From Sphingomonas sp. CL5.1 (GTDB taxonomy: Bacteria > Pseudomonadota > Alphaproteobacteria > Sphingomonadales > Sphingomonadaceae): DNA of 64,000 bases. Positions 19,605-28,186 of the stretch are shown piece after piece (the first letter of the stretch is position 1; every line of letters starts with the position of its first letter). The stretch lies in contig NZ_CP050137.1 in NCBI RefSeq assembly GCF_013344685.1, positions 3,155,001 to 3,219,000 on the forward strand. The letters run 5' to 3'. The notes under the pieces are model-generated. The model saw only the letters and a program-made list of their open reading frames with translations, searched no databases and was not told the DNA's origin. Position numbers and translations under genes: made by a program.

Positions 19605-21227
19605 TTACTTCCGCTCCGCTGCGCTCTGGCTACGCAGCGTGAGGAATTCGCTGCCCGCGCTCCATGTCGGCCAGACGCCGGCCTTGGAGAGCTGCTTGCC
19701 CATCGTGAAGAACAGATCGACATCCTGCGCCGCGCCGCCGAGGTTCCAGTCGGCGGACCAGGTGTCGCAAGTCTTGTGATAGCAGGCCATATAGGCGTCG
19801 AGCCATTTCTGCCCCGCCTCGCGGCCACCCGCCTTGAGGTCGGGCGCGCCGCCGAGCGCCATCAGGATCATCGACGGCACGCCGCGCCGGACGACCGAGA
19901 AATGGTCGGCGCGATAGAACAGGCCGCGCTCGCTCGCCGTTTCGGGGGTGACGATGCGGCCCTGCGCCTTTGCGGCCGTCGCCAGCAACGTGTCGAGCGA
20001 CGAGGCGCCCGCGCCGACCAGCGTCACGTCCTTCGCCGGCCCGGCGGTCTGGAGGATATCGAGCGTCAGGTTCGCGGCGGTCTTCGCCAGCGGATAGATG
20101 GGATGCGCGGCGTAATATTCGGAGCCGAGCAGCCCGCGCTCCTCACCCGTCCACAAAGCGAAGACGAGCGTGCGGTCGGGCTTCGGCGCGGCCTTGAACT
20201 GGCGCGCCAGCTCCAGCACGCCGGCAGTGCCCAGCCCGTCGTCGTTGGCGCCGGGCCGCAGCGTGCGGCCACTCGCGTCGGGCGGGCCTTCGCCATAGGC
20301 GTCCCAGTGCGCGCCGAACATCACCGTCTCGTCCGGCCGCCTGGCGCCGGTGATCTTCGCGAGGACGTTGGCGCTCTCGATCCGCTCGGCGCTGACGGCG
20401 AGATCGGCGGAGAAACGCGGCTTCATCTCGACCGGGCGGAAGGCGGTGGAGCGGGCGGCGACACGCAGCTTCGCGAGGTCCAGCCCGGCGGACGCGAACA
20501 GCCGGTCTGCTGCCTCGTGCGAGATCCAGCCCTGCAACGGCACGCGCTGATCGTCCGCGCCGCGCACGATATCGTAATTCTCGCCGTTCGAGGCGTTGGC
20601 GGTGGACCATGGATAGCCGGCCGCGTCGGTGTCGTGGACGATCAGCGCGGCCACCGCGCCGCGTCGAGCGGCTTCCTCATACTTATACGTCCAGCGACCG
20701 TAATAGGTCATGCGCTTGCCGCCGAACCGGCCGACCGCATCCTCGCCCGGACGGGCGGCGAAATCGGGATCGTTGACAAGGAACACGACGACCTTGCCGC
20801 GCACGTCCACGCCCTTGAAATCGTCCCACTTCGCCTCTGGCGCGGACACGCCATAGCCGACGAACACCATCGGGGCGTCCTTGATCGAGATATGGGCGGC
20901 GTCGCGCACCGTCGTCATCGCGACGTCCTTGCCCTGCACCAGCGGCATGTCCCCGGCGCTGATCGTCCCGTCGCCGATGCGGGTGTGGATCAGCGGCACC
21001 TGCTGTATCCACTGGCCGTCAGCCGCGCCCGGCTCCAGCCCGAGCTTCCTGAACTCGGCGACCAGCCAGTCGGTCGTCGTCTTCTCGCCGGCCGTACCCG
21101 GTGAACGTCCGCCGAACTCGGGCGAGGCGAGGGTGCGGACGATATCGGAGAGACGTTGCGGGTCGGTTTGCGCGGCGGCCGGCGCGGCGAGGACGGTGGC
21201 AAGAGCGAGGAGGGGAGGGATGCGCAT
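19605..21227 (-). CDS. Secreted M28-family zinc peptidase with PA-type insert
   Basis: The 540-residue protein has a signal peptide ending A-P-A-A-A-Q. A PA-like region spans about residues 110-250. The M28 catalytic part has metal ligands in G-A-H-W-D-A-Y-G, G-A-N-D-D-G, the catalytic pair E-E-R-G-L-L-G-S-E and a late H-F. Such aminopeptidases act in the periplasm or outside the cell. It is followed by no partner genes. Specificity cannot be read from the sequence. Confidence 0.9.
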   Translation of the reverse strand: MRIPPLLALATVLAAPAAAQTDPQRLSDIVRTLASPEFGGRSPGTAGEKTTTDWLVAEFRKLGLEPGAADGQWIQQVPLIHTRIGDGTISAGDMPLVQGKDVAMTTVRDAAHISIKDAPMVFVGYGVSAPEAKWDDFKGVDVRGKVVVFLVNDPDFAARPGEDAVGRFGGKRMTYYGRWTYKYEEAARRGAVAALIVHDTDAAGYPWSTANASNGENYDIVRGADDQRVPLQGWISHEAADRLFASAGLDLAKLRVAARSTAFRPVEMKPRFSADLAVSAERIESANVLAKITGARRPDETVMFGAHWDAYGEGPPDASGRTLRPGANDDGLGTAGVLELARQFKAAPKPDRTLVFALWTGEERGLLGSEYYAAHPIYPLAKTAANLTLDILQTAGPAKDVTLVGAGASSLDTLLATAAKAQGRIVTPETASERGLFYRADHFSVVRRGVPSMILMALGGAPDLKAGGREAGQKWLDAYMACYHKTCDTWSADWNLGGAAQDVDLFFTMGKQLSKAGVWPTWSAGSEFLTLRSQSAAERK

Positions 21228-21235
21228 GATGACTC

Positions 21236-21976
21236 CTAGTGGACGCGGCGGACGAAGACGCGGCCGTCGTCGCGGCGCTCCGTCGAGAAATTGGGGACCG
21301 ACTGGATCAGATCGGAGAGGCGCTTGAAGCCATAGTTGCGCACGTCGAAGCTCGAACGATTCGCGGCAAGCTGCCCCATCGCCGACAGGCTCACGAAGCC
21401 GCGCTCGTCGCGCTTCACATTGTCGTAAGCGTCGATCAGCAGCTTCACCAGTTCGGGATCGACGTCCGCCTTGCGCGCGCTGGCTTGCGGGGGCGTTGCG
21501 GCGACCGGCTCGACGGGCGCGGAGGCAGGGGCGGCCGCCAGCTTGTCGATGTCGATGAAGCGCGAGCAGGCGTTCTGGAACGCCTGCGGCGTGCGGCTCG
21601 ATCCGAAGCCATAGACGTCATAGCCGTCCTGCCGGATACGCATGGCGAGCGGCATGAAGTCGCTGTCCGACGACATGATGCCGAATGCCTGCACCCGGCC
21701 GCGATAGAGCAGGTCCATCGCGTCGATCGTCATCTTCATGTCGGTGGCGTTCTTGCCCTTGGTCAGGTCGAACTGCTGCTGCGGCTCGATGCCGTATTTC
21801 ACGGTCATGTCGCGCCAGCCCTTCAACCCTGGCTTGGTCCAGTTGCCATAGACCCGGCGGACGTTGACGCTGCCCAGCTCGGCAAGGACGGTCAGCACCG
21901 GGTCGATCGCGTGCCATGAGGCGTTGTCGGCGTCGATCAGCAGCGCGACGTTGAGGTTCGAATTGTCGATGGCCAT
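21236..21976 (-). CDS. NYN domain protein with C-terminal OST-HTH/LOTUS domain
   Basis: The 246-residue protein opens with the NYN (PIN-like) nuclease motif V-A-L-L-I-D-A-D-N-A-S near residue 10. It continues with conserved acidic residues in K-N-A-T-D-M-K-M-T-I-D-A-M-D and M-S-S-D-S-D-F. After a linker rich in A and P, the last ~75 residues form an OST-HTH-like domain (Y-G-F-K-R-L-S-D-L-I). The family (LabA/DUF88) is predicted to bind or cleave RNA. It lies just upstream of the M28 gene, and the target is unknown. Confidence 0.88.
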   Translation of the reverse strand: MAIDNSNLNVALLIDADNASWHAIDPVLTVLAELGSVNVRRVYGNWTKPGLKGWRDMTVKYGIEPQQQFDLTKGKNATDMKMTIDAMDLLYRGRVQAFGIMSSDSDFMPLAMRIRQDGYDVYGFGSSRTPQAFQNACSRFIDIDKLAAAPASAPVEPVAATPPQASARKADVDPELVKLLIDAYDNVKRDERGFVSLSAMGQLAANRSSFDVRNYGFKRLSDLIQSVPNFSTERRDDGRVFVRRVH

Positions 21977-22006
21977 GCGGCCTGATCGCCCTCCGGCGCG
22001 CGATCG

Positions 22007-22489
22007 TCAACCGCCGGGATAAGTGATGGCGATCACTTCATATTCACGCTCGCCCGCGGGTAGCGCGACACGACGCAGATCCGCCACAGCCGCGCCGCGC
22101 AGCGCGCGGGCGAGGGGGGCGTTCCAGCCGATCAGGCCCTTGCCCGCGTCCGCTTCGTCATCGCCGACGAGGGTGAGCGTGCGGTGATTGTCGTCCTCGT
22201 CCGCGATCGTCACCGTCGCGCCGAAGAACACGCGGGCGCGATCGGGGGCCTGCGCCGGATCTACCACCTTCGCCGCCTTCATCCGCTTCGACAGCCAGCC
22301 GAGTCGCCGATCGATCTCGCGCAGCCGCTTGCGGCCGTAGATATAGTCGCCGTTCTCGGAACGGTCGCCGTTGCCGGCCGCCCAGGCGATCGTGTCGACC
22401 AGCGCCGGCCGCTCCTTCGCGAACAGCGCGTCATATTCGGCGCGCAGCGCGGCATAACCCGCCGGGGTGATGTAATTCGGGCGCTCCAT
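22007..22489 (-). CDS. greB: Transcription elongation factor of the GreA/GreB family
   Basis: The 160-residue protein has the N-terminal coiled coil (about residues 10-75) with Y-I-T-P-A-G-Y-A-A-L-R-A-E and N-G-D-R-S-E-N-G-D-Y-I-Y-G-R, the acidic tip region. A C-terminal FKBP-like domain follows. The Y-I-Y-G-R-K-R-L-R-E-I-D segment is GreB-like. These factors rescue backtracked RNA polymerase by stimulating transcript cleavage. Three bases separate its start from the upstream slt stop, so they are probably co-transcribed. Confidence 0.88.
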   Translation of the reverse strand: MERPNYITPAGYAALRAEYDALFAKERPALVDTIAWAAGNGDRSENGDYIYGRKRLREIDRRLGWLSKRMKAAKVVDPAQAPDRARVFFGATVTIADEDDNHRTLTLVGDDEADAGKGLIGWNAPLARALRGAAVADLRRVALPAGEREYEVIAITYPGG

Positions 22490-22492
22490 GGC

Positions 22493-24532
22493 TCAGCCCC
22501 GTTTCGACCGGCCGAGATACCAGCTCAGGTTCGCCGGCCCCCGGCTCCGCGCCTTTTGCGGGTTCATCAGGTCATAGACCACCGCATTCTCCAGCACGCG
22601 CTGGACGTAGCTGCGCGTCTCGGTGAAGGGGATCGCCTCCACCCAGTCGACCATGTCGACCGCGCCGGTGCGCGGATCGCCGTTCGCCGCGAGCCATTTG
22701 TTCACGTTGCCCGGCCCGGCGTTATAGGCCGCGATCGCCAGCGGATAGCTGCCGAACAGCTTGAAGATGCGCTGGAAATAAGTCGATCCAAGCTGGATGT
22801 TGTAGCTCGTGTCGCTGGTCAGCGCGCCGACGTTATAGGCAAGCCCCATCTTCGCCGCCTGTTCCCGCGCGGTGCCGGGCATGAGCTGCATCAGACCGCG
22901 CGCCCCGGCGCCGGAGACAGCCATGCGATCGAAATTGCTCTCCTGTCGCGAGATCGCATGGATCATCGTCCATTCGTCGTCATAGCCGCCCGGCACGGTG
23001 ACGGTGGGAAAGCCGGTGGCGATATATTGCGTCAGACCGTTCTGCATCGCCTTGCGCCCGACCATCACGCCGAGATCGGGCCGCCCGATCGAGCGCGACA
23101 GCTCGTCCGCGAGCAGGTGATCGCTATCGCTGGTCGCGTCGGCCGCGATCTGCTTCACGAACGCGGTCTGGTCCTGCCAGTCGTTCGCTGAACCGAGGAA
23201 CTGCGCGGCGCGCACCACCTCCCGGCCATAGAAGGCGGTGCGGGCGGCGGGCGCGACCGGGCTGGCGTTGAGCGGCGGCGGGGCGACCAGCGCCCGGCCG
23301 AGATGCTCGTTGGCGAGCTGGCCGTAATATTGGTCGCGGAAGCCGGCGGCGCGCTCGAAGAAGGCGTTCGCTTCCGTCGCCCGCCCGGCCGCTTCCGCCG
23401 CGCGCGCCGCCCAGTAGAAGCCCTTGGCCCGCGTCTGCGGCGCGATCGTGCCGCGGCCATAGCGGTCGAACAGCGGCATCGCGTCCGCCGGCCGCCTCAG
23501 CCTGGTCAGCGCGGTCTGGCCGGCGAGCCAGACCAGGTTGGTATATTGGTCGCGCTCGCCATAGGATTTGGTCGAGACGTCGGTGCCGGCGGGATAGGCG
23601 TCGTCGACCTGCCGGGCGATGTCATAGGCGGTCTGCCACTGGCCGTCGTTCGCCGCCGCCTTGGCGTTGGCGTAGAGCACCAGATAGAATTTCTCGGGAT
23701 TGCCGGGCCGGTTCATCCCGGCGGCGCGGCTGCGGGCGAGCCACATGCGGGCGGCGGCGGGGTTGGTGCGGCCGAGCCACGTCGCCTTGTCCGCGATATA
23801 ACCGGCGTCGCGCTCCCCGATCACGTCATATTGCGCGGCGAGGTCGGCCGCGTTGGCCGCGCCGCCGCGGAAGGCGAGCCGCGCCTCGAACAGCGGTCGC
23901 TGCGACGGGGAAACGAGGTTGATCTGCCGCGCCGCTACGCTGGTCGCGCCCTGCCACAACAGCGCGTCCATCCGCGCGTCCTGATCCTCCGGCCGGAGCG
24001 CGCCGCCGAATTGCTGGAGCAATGCCGCCTCGTCAGCGGCGGAGAGCGCGCCGCGCCGCCACGCCGCGCGCGCCGCCTCATTCGCCTCCGCCATCGAGCC
24101 GGTCGAGGCGAGCGCGCGCGCATAGGCGAGGCCGCCGGCGGCCGATTGCGGCGGGAAGCGGCGGAAATAGGCGACCATGCTCGACGCCGACGCGGTTCCG
24201 GCCGCCGCCTGCTTCTCCGCCGCGCGGCGATTCGCCGCTTCGCCCGGCCAGCCGGGATGGGCGAGCAGGAAGGTGGCATAGCTGTCGAACGGCAAGGCGT
24301 CGGTCTGCTGGAGTGCCTTCCATTGCGCGATCGACTGGACCAGCCCGGCGGCGTTGATGACCGGCATGGGGCGCGGCGCGGCGGCGGGCGCGGCGACCTG
24401 TGTCTCCCGCTGCTGCGCGCGCATGTTCGCCATGCGGGTCGCATATGATTCGCCCTGATCCTGCGCGAGCGCCAATGCCGCGCCGGCCCCTGCAAGCAAT
24501 CCGATCAAAACACCTGCCTTCAATCCAGCCAC
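22493..24532 (-). CDS. slt: Soluble lytic murein transglycosylase, Slt-type
   Basis: The 679-residue protein starts with GTG. A signal peptide ends near A-L-A-L-A-Q. A long alpha-helical superhelix makes up about 500 residues, then the C-terminal SLT domain begins near residue 500, with the catalytic glutamate in S-R-Q-E-S-N-F-D, then G-A-R-G-L-M-Q-L-M-P-G-T-A and A-Y-N-A-G-P-G-N-V. It cleaves peptidoglycan in the periplasm to 1,6-anhydromuropeptides. It is divergent from dapA, which supplies a peptidoglycan precursor. Confidence 0.94.
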   Translation of the reverse strand: MAGLKAGVLIGLLAGAGAALALAQDQGESYATRMANMRAQQRETQVAAPAAAPRPMPVINAAGLVQSIAQWKALQQTDALPFDSYATFLLAHPGWPGEAANRRAAEKQAAAGTASASSMVAYFRRFPPQSAAGGLAYARALASTGSMAEANEAARAAWRRGALSAADEAALLQQFGGALRPEDQDARMDALLWQGATSVAARQINLVSPSQRPLFEARLAFRGGAANAADLAAQYDVIGERDAGYIADKATWLGRTNPAAARMWLARSRAAGMNRPGNPEKFYLVLYANAKAAANDGQWQTAYDIARQVDDAYPAGTDVSTKSYGERDQYTNLVWLAGQTALTRLRRPADAMPLFDRYGRGTIAPQTRAKGFYWAARAAEAAGRATEANAFFERAAGFRDQYYGQLANEHLGRALVAPPPLNASPVAPAARTAFYGREVVRAAQFLGSANDWQDQTAFVKQIAADATSDSDHLLADELSRSIGRPDLGVMVGRKAMQNGLTQYIATGFPTVTVPGGYDDEWTMIHAISRQESNFDRMAVSGAGARGLMQLMPGTAREQAAKMGLAYNVGALTSDTSYNIQLGSTYFQRIFKLFGSYPLAIAAYNAGPGNVNKWLAANGDPRTGAVDMVDWVEAIPFTETRSYVQRVLENAVVYDLMNPQKARSRGPANLSWYLGRSKRG

Positions 24533-24612
24533 CGTTATGGACAGACTAGCCGCTCAACCCGTATCTGTCCTGAACGAACCTACCATCTTCGCGCATTCAG
24601 GAACGCACAATC

Positions 24613-25494
24613 ATGTTTTCCGGCTCTATTCCGGCGCTCGTCACGCCGTTCGACGCGCATGGCGATTTCATCGAATCGGCCTATCGCGAGCTGATCGAAT
24701 GGCAGATCGCCGAAGGCTCCGCCGCACTGGTGCCGTGCGGCACGACGGGGGAAGCGGCGACGCTGACCAAGGAGGAGCAGTTCGCGATCGTGAAGATTTG
24801 CGTCGATCAGGCGAGGGGCCGCGTGCCGGTGATCGCCGGGGCCGGATCGAACGACACCCGCGTCGCCGCCGCGAATCTGGCCGCCGCGAAGGAGGCGGGG
24901 GCGGATGCCGCGCTGATGGTGCCGCCTTATTACAACCGCCCGTCGCAGGAAGGCATCTACCGGCATTTCGCCGCGCTCGCGCCACGGGCGGGGTTGCCGA
25001 TCGTGCTCTACAACGTTCCCGCCCGCACCGTGACGGATATCCAGCCGGAAACGCTGATTCGCATCGTCGCCGGCTTCCCGGAGGTGTTCGTCGCGGTGAA
25101 GGACGCCTCGGGCGTGCTCCAGCGCGTGTCGCAGCATCGCGCGGCGCTCGGCGCGGGCTTCTGCCAGCTTTCGGGCAACGACGATCTTGCGCTGGGCTAT
25201 AACGCGACGGGCGGGGTAGGGTGCATCTCGGTCACCGCCAATGTCGCGCCGCGCCTGTGCGCCGATTTCCAGTCGGCCTGCGCGGTGGGCGATTATGCCA
25301 GGGCGCTCGAACTGCACGATCGCCTGTTCGCGCTCCATGTCGCGCTGTTCACCGATGCGTCGCCGGGGCCGGTCAAATATGCAATGACGAAGGTGAGGCC
25401 GGGATTCCCCGCTGGCCTGCGCCTGCCGATGACCCCGGCGGGCGAGGCCGCGCGCAAGGCGGTCGACGCGGGGCTGGCGCACGCCGGCCTCTGA
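24613..25494 (+). CDS. dapA: 4-hydroxy-tetrahydrodipicolinate synthase
   Basis: The 293-residue TIM barrel has the family pattern L-V-P-C-G-T-T-G-E near residue 38, the catalytic tyrosine in L-Y-N-V-P-A-R-T and the Schiff-base lysine in V-A-V-K-D-A-S-G. It condenses pyruvate with aspartate semialdehyde for lysine and diaminopimelate synthesis. No lysine riboswitch is visible upstream. smpB follows 18 bases after its stop. Confidence 0.97.
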   Translation: MFSGSIPALVTPFDAHGDFIESAYRELIEWQIAEGSAALVPCGTTGEAATLTKEEQFAIVKICVDQARGRVPVIAGAGSNDTRVAAANLAAAKEAGADAALMVPPYYNRPSQEGIYRHFAALAPRAGLPIVLYNVPARTVTDIQPETLIRIVAGFPEVFVAVKDASGVLQRVSQHRAALGAGFCQLSGNDDLALGYNATGGVGCISVTANVAPRLCADFQSACAVGDYARALELHDRLFALHVALFTDASPGPVKYAMTKVRPGFPAGLRLPMTPAGEAARKAVDAGLAHAGL

Positions 25495-25512
25495 CCCTAC
25501 ATCGCGCGCCTT

Positions 25513-25995
25513 ATGCCTCGTCCCAAGCCAGCCACGTTCGACAAGAAGAAGGTCGTCGCCGAGAACCGACGCGCACGGTTCGAATATTCCATCGAGGACA
25601 AGTTCGAGGCGGGGATCGTGCTCACCGGCACCGAGGTGAAGTCGCTGCGCTTCGGCGAGGGGTCGATAGCGGAGAGCTATGCCGAGGTGAGCGACGGCGC
25701 GGTCTGGCTGATAAACTCTAACGTGCCGGAGTTCAGCCACGGCAATCGATTCAATCACTCGCCGCGCCGCCCGCGCAAGCTGCTGCTCCACGAGCGCGAG
25801 ATCAACAAGCTGCACGGTGCCGTCGCGCGCGAGGGCATGACGCTGGTGCCGCTCTCGGTCTATTTCAACAGCCAGGGCCGCGCGAAGGTGGAACTGGCGC
25901 TCGCCAGGGGGCGCAAGGCGCATGACAAGCGCGAGGCGATCAAGGAACGCGACTGGAAGCGGGAGGCGGGACGCCTGATGCGCCAGCGCGGATGA
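25513..25995 (+). CDS. smpB: SsrA-binding protein SmpB
   Basis: The 160-residue protein has the SmpB hallmarks: N-R-R-A-R-F-E-Y near residue 18, [13 protein letters not shown], and the basic C-terminal tail [13 protein letters not shown]. It binds tmRNA and delivers it to stalled ribosomes. The tmRNA gene itself is not in this window. Confidence 0.97.
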   Translation: MPRPKPATFDKKKVVAENRRARFEYSIEDKFEAGIVLTGTEVKSLRFGEGSIAESYAEVSDGAVWLINSNVPEFSHGNRFNHSPRRPRKLLLHEREINKLHGAVAREGMTLVPLSVYFNSQGRAKVELALARGRKAHDKREAIKERDWKREAGRLMRQRG

Positions 25996-26027
25996 TCGCG
26001 CGAAATCGTCGCATCCGTAACCGGTAT

Positions 26028-26055
26028 TTGACGAGGCGTGTTATCGGCGTAAATC
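26028..26055 (+). promoter_or_regulatory. Putative promoter of the M13 peptidase gene
   Basis: TTGACG (26028-26033) and TAAATC (26050-26055) are separated by 16 bases, 38 bases before the ATG. The match is moderate. Confidence 0.35.
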
Positions 26056-26092
26056 ACGACGCATCCTGAAAAGACCAGAAGGTCCACTGTCG

Positions 26093-28126
26093 ATGCGTTC
26101 GATCATCCTTGCTTCCCTGCTCGTTACCGCCGGCGCCGCCGCCATCGCGCAGACCGCGCCGCAATCCGCCCCCGCCGACCAGTCGCGCCCCGAGATCGGG
26201 GATTTCGGCGTCGACCTGGCCGGTCGCGACACCGCCGTCCCGCCGGGCAAGGATTTCTACGACTACGCGAATGGCGATTGGCAGAAGAATGCGCAAATTC
26301 CCGCCGATCGCGCCTCTTACGGCATGTTCCACAAGTTGCAGGACCTGTCGCAGCAGCGGCTGCGCGCGCTGCTCGAGGAAGTGTCGGGGCAGCCCGGCAA
26401 CAAGTCGGGCGATTTCTATGCCAGCTTCATGGACGAGGCGACGGTCAACGCGAAGGGCGCCGTGCCGATCAGGCCGTGGATCACCGCGATCAAGGCGGCG
26501 AACGACAGAAACGCGCTGACGATCGAGGCGGCGCGGATGCAGCGTTACGGCGTGTCCGACCTGTTTGAAACCTATGTCGGGCAGGACGACAAGAACCCCG
26601 ACGCCTATATCGTTTCGCTGGCGCAGGGCGGGCTGGGCCTGCCGGATCGCGATTATTATCTGAAGGACGATCCCGAACTCGCCAGGACCCGCACCGCCTA
26701 TCAGGCCTATCTCGCGAAGATGCTGACACTGGCGGGCGAGCCGGATGCCGACAGCCGCGCCGCCGCCGTCTTCGCGTTCGAGAAGGCGCTGGCCGGCGCG
26801 CACTGGACGCGGATCGAGAGCCGTGACGCGGACAAGACCTACAACAAGATCGCCTTCGCCGATCTCGCCACGCGCGCGCCGGGGTTCGACTGGGCCGGCT
26901 TCGCCAGGGCGGCCGGAATGCCCGTCACCGGCGACTATCTCGTCGCGCAGCCGAGCGCGCTTGCCGCCGAGGCGAAGATCTGGGCCAACACGCCGGTCGC
27001 GGTGCTGAAGGATCACCTGCTGCTCCGCATGATCGGCGGCTATGCGCGCTTCCTCTCGGACGATTTCAACAAGACCCGCTTCGGCTTCTACGGCACCGTC
27101 CTGTCGGGCACGCCGGAGCAGCCGGCACGGTGGAAGCGCGGCAGCGACCTCATCAAGGACGAACTGGGCGAGGATATCGGCCGCGCCTATGTCGCGAAAT
27201 ATTTCCCGCCCGAGGCGAAGGCGGCGGCGGACGAACTGGTGAAGAACCTGATCGCCGCGATGGGCGAGCGGCTGCGCAAGCTGGAATGGATGGCGCCGGA
27301 GACGAAGGAGAAGGCGCTCGCCAAGCTCGCCACCTTCCGCCCCAAGATCGGCTATCCGGTTAAATGGCGCGATTATTCGAAGCTGGTGGTGAAGCGTGAC
27401 GATCTCGTCGGCAATGTCGCGCGCGCCAATGAGTTCGATTTCCAGCGCGAGCTGGACAAGCTCGGCAAGCCGGTGGACCGCGACGAGTGGTTCATGACGC
27501 CGATGGAGATCAACGCCTATTACAACCCGCCGATGAACGAGATCGTCTTCCCGGCGGCGATCCTCCAGCCGCCGTTCTTCGATCCCAAGGCCGATCCGGC
27601 GGTGAATTACGGCGCGATCGGCGCGGTGATCGGGCATGAGATCAGCCACGGCTTCGACGACCAGGGCCGCAAATACGACGCGCATGGCAAGCTGACCGAC
27701 TGGTGGACGCCGCGCGACGTGGAGCGGTTCAAGAGCTTCACCGACCGGCTTGTCGCGCAATATGACGCCTATGAGCCTTTGCCCGGCCAGCATATCCAGG
27801 GCGGGCTGACGCTGGGCGAGAATATCGCCGACCTCGCCGGCCTCACCGTGGCGATCGATGCCTATCACAAGACGCTCGGCGGCAAGACGGCGCCGGTGAT
27901 CGACGGCACCACGGGAGATCAGCGCTTCTATCTCGGCTGGGCGCAGGTGTGGCGGATCAAGCAGCGCGAGCCGGCGCTGCGGCAGGCTCTGCTCTCCGAT
28001 CCGCACTCGCCGGGGCATTGGCGCGTGCTGACGGTGCGCAATCTCGATCCGTGGTATGCCGCTTACGGCGTGAAGGCGGGCGACGCGCTTTACCTCTCGC
28101 CCGAGGCCCGGATTCGTATCTGGTGA
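26093..28126 (+). CDS. Secreted M13-family zinc endopeptidase (PepO/neprilysin-like)
   Basis: The 677-residue protein has a short signal peptide (L-L-V-T-A-G-A-A-A-I-A-Q). The N-terminal M13 domain starts G-K-D-F-Y-D-Y-A-N-G-D-W. The C-terminal catalytic domain carries the zinc site H-E-I-S-H-G-F-D and the third ligand in G-E-N-I-A-D-L-A-G, ending with the family's C-terminal S-P-E-A-R-I-R-I-W. These peptidases cleave small peptides outside the cytoplasm. It is the third extracytoplasmic hydrolase of this kind in the first 28 kb. Confidence 0.95.
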   Translation: MRSIILASLLVTAGAAAIAQTAPQSAPADQSRPEIGDFGVDLAGRDTAVPPGKDFYDYANGDWQKNAQIPADRASYGMFHKLQDLSQQRLRALLEEVSGQPGNKSGDFYASFMDEATVNAKGAVPIRPWITAIKAANDRNALTIEAARMQRYGVSDLFETYVGQDDKNPDAYIVSLAQGGLGLPDRDYYLKDDPELARTRTAYQAYLAKMLTLAGEPDADSRAAAVFAFEKALAGAHWTRIESRDADKTYNKIAFADLATRAPGFDWAGFARAAGMPVTGDYLVAQPSALAAEAKIWANTPVAVLKDHLLLRMIGGYARFLSDDFNKTRFGFYGTVLSGTPEQPARWKRGSDLIKDELGEDIGRAYVAKYFPPEAKAAADELVKNLIAAMGERLRKLEWMAPETKEKALAKLATFRPKIGYPVKWRDYSKLVVKRDDLVGNVARANEFDFQRELDKLGKPVDRDEWFMTPMEINAYYNPPMNEIVFPAAILQPPFFDPKADPAVNYGAIGAVIGHEISHGFDDQGRKYDAHGKLTDWWTPRDVERFKSFTDRLVAQYDAYEPLPGQHIQGGLTLGENIADLAGLTVAIDAYHKTLGGKTAPVIDGTTGDQRFYLGWAQVWRIKQREPALRQALLSDPHSPGHWRVLTVRNLDPWYAAYGVKAGDALYLSPEARIRIW

Positions 28127-28186
28127 CCGCATTCGCCGCTCGTCCGCGCTTGACGCGTGGCGGGCGGCGAAGGATCACCCGCGATC

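Noticed and set aside
26054..28132. Antisense frame matching the span of the M13 peptidase
   Set aside because: Sense strand shows all M13 motifs; the reverse frame is compositionally biased and lacks a domain.
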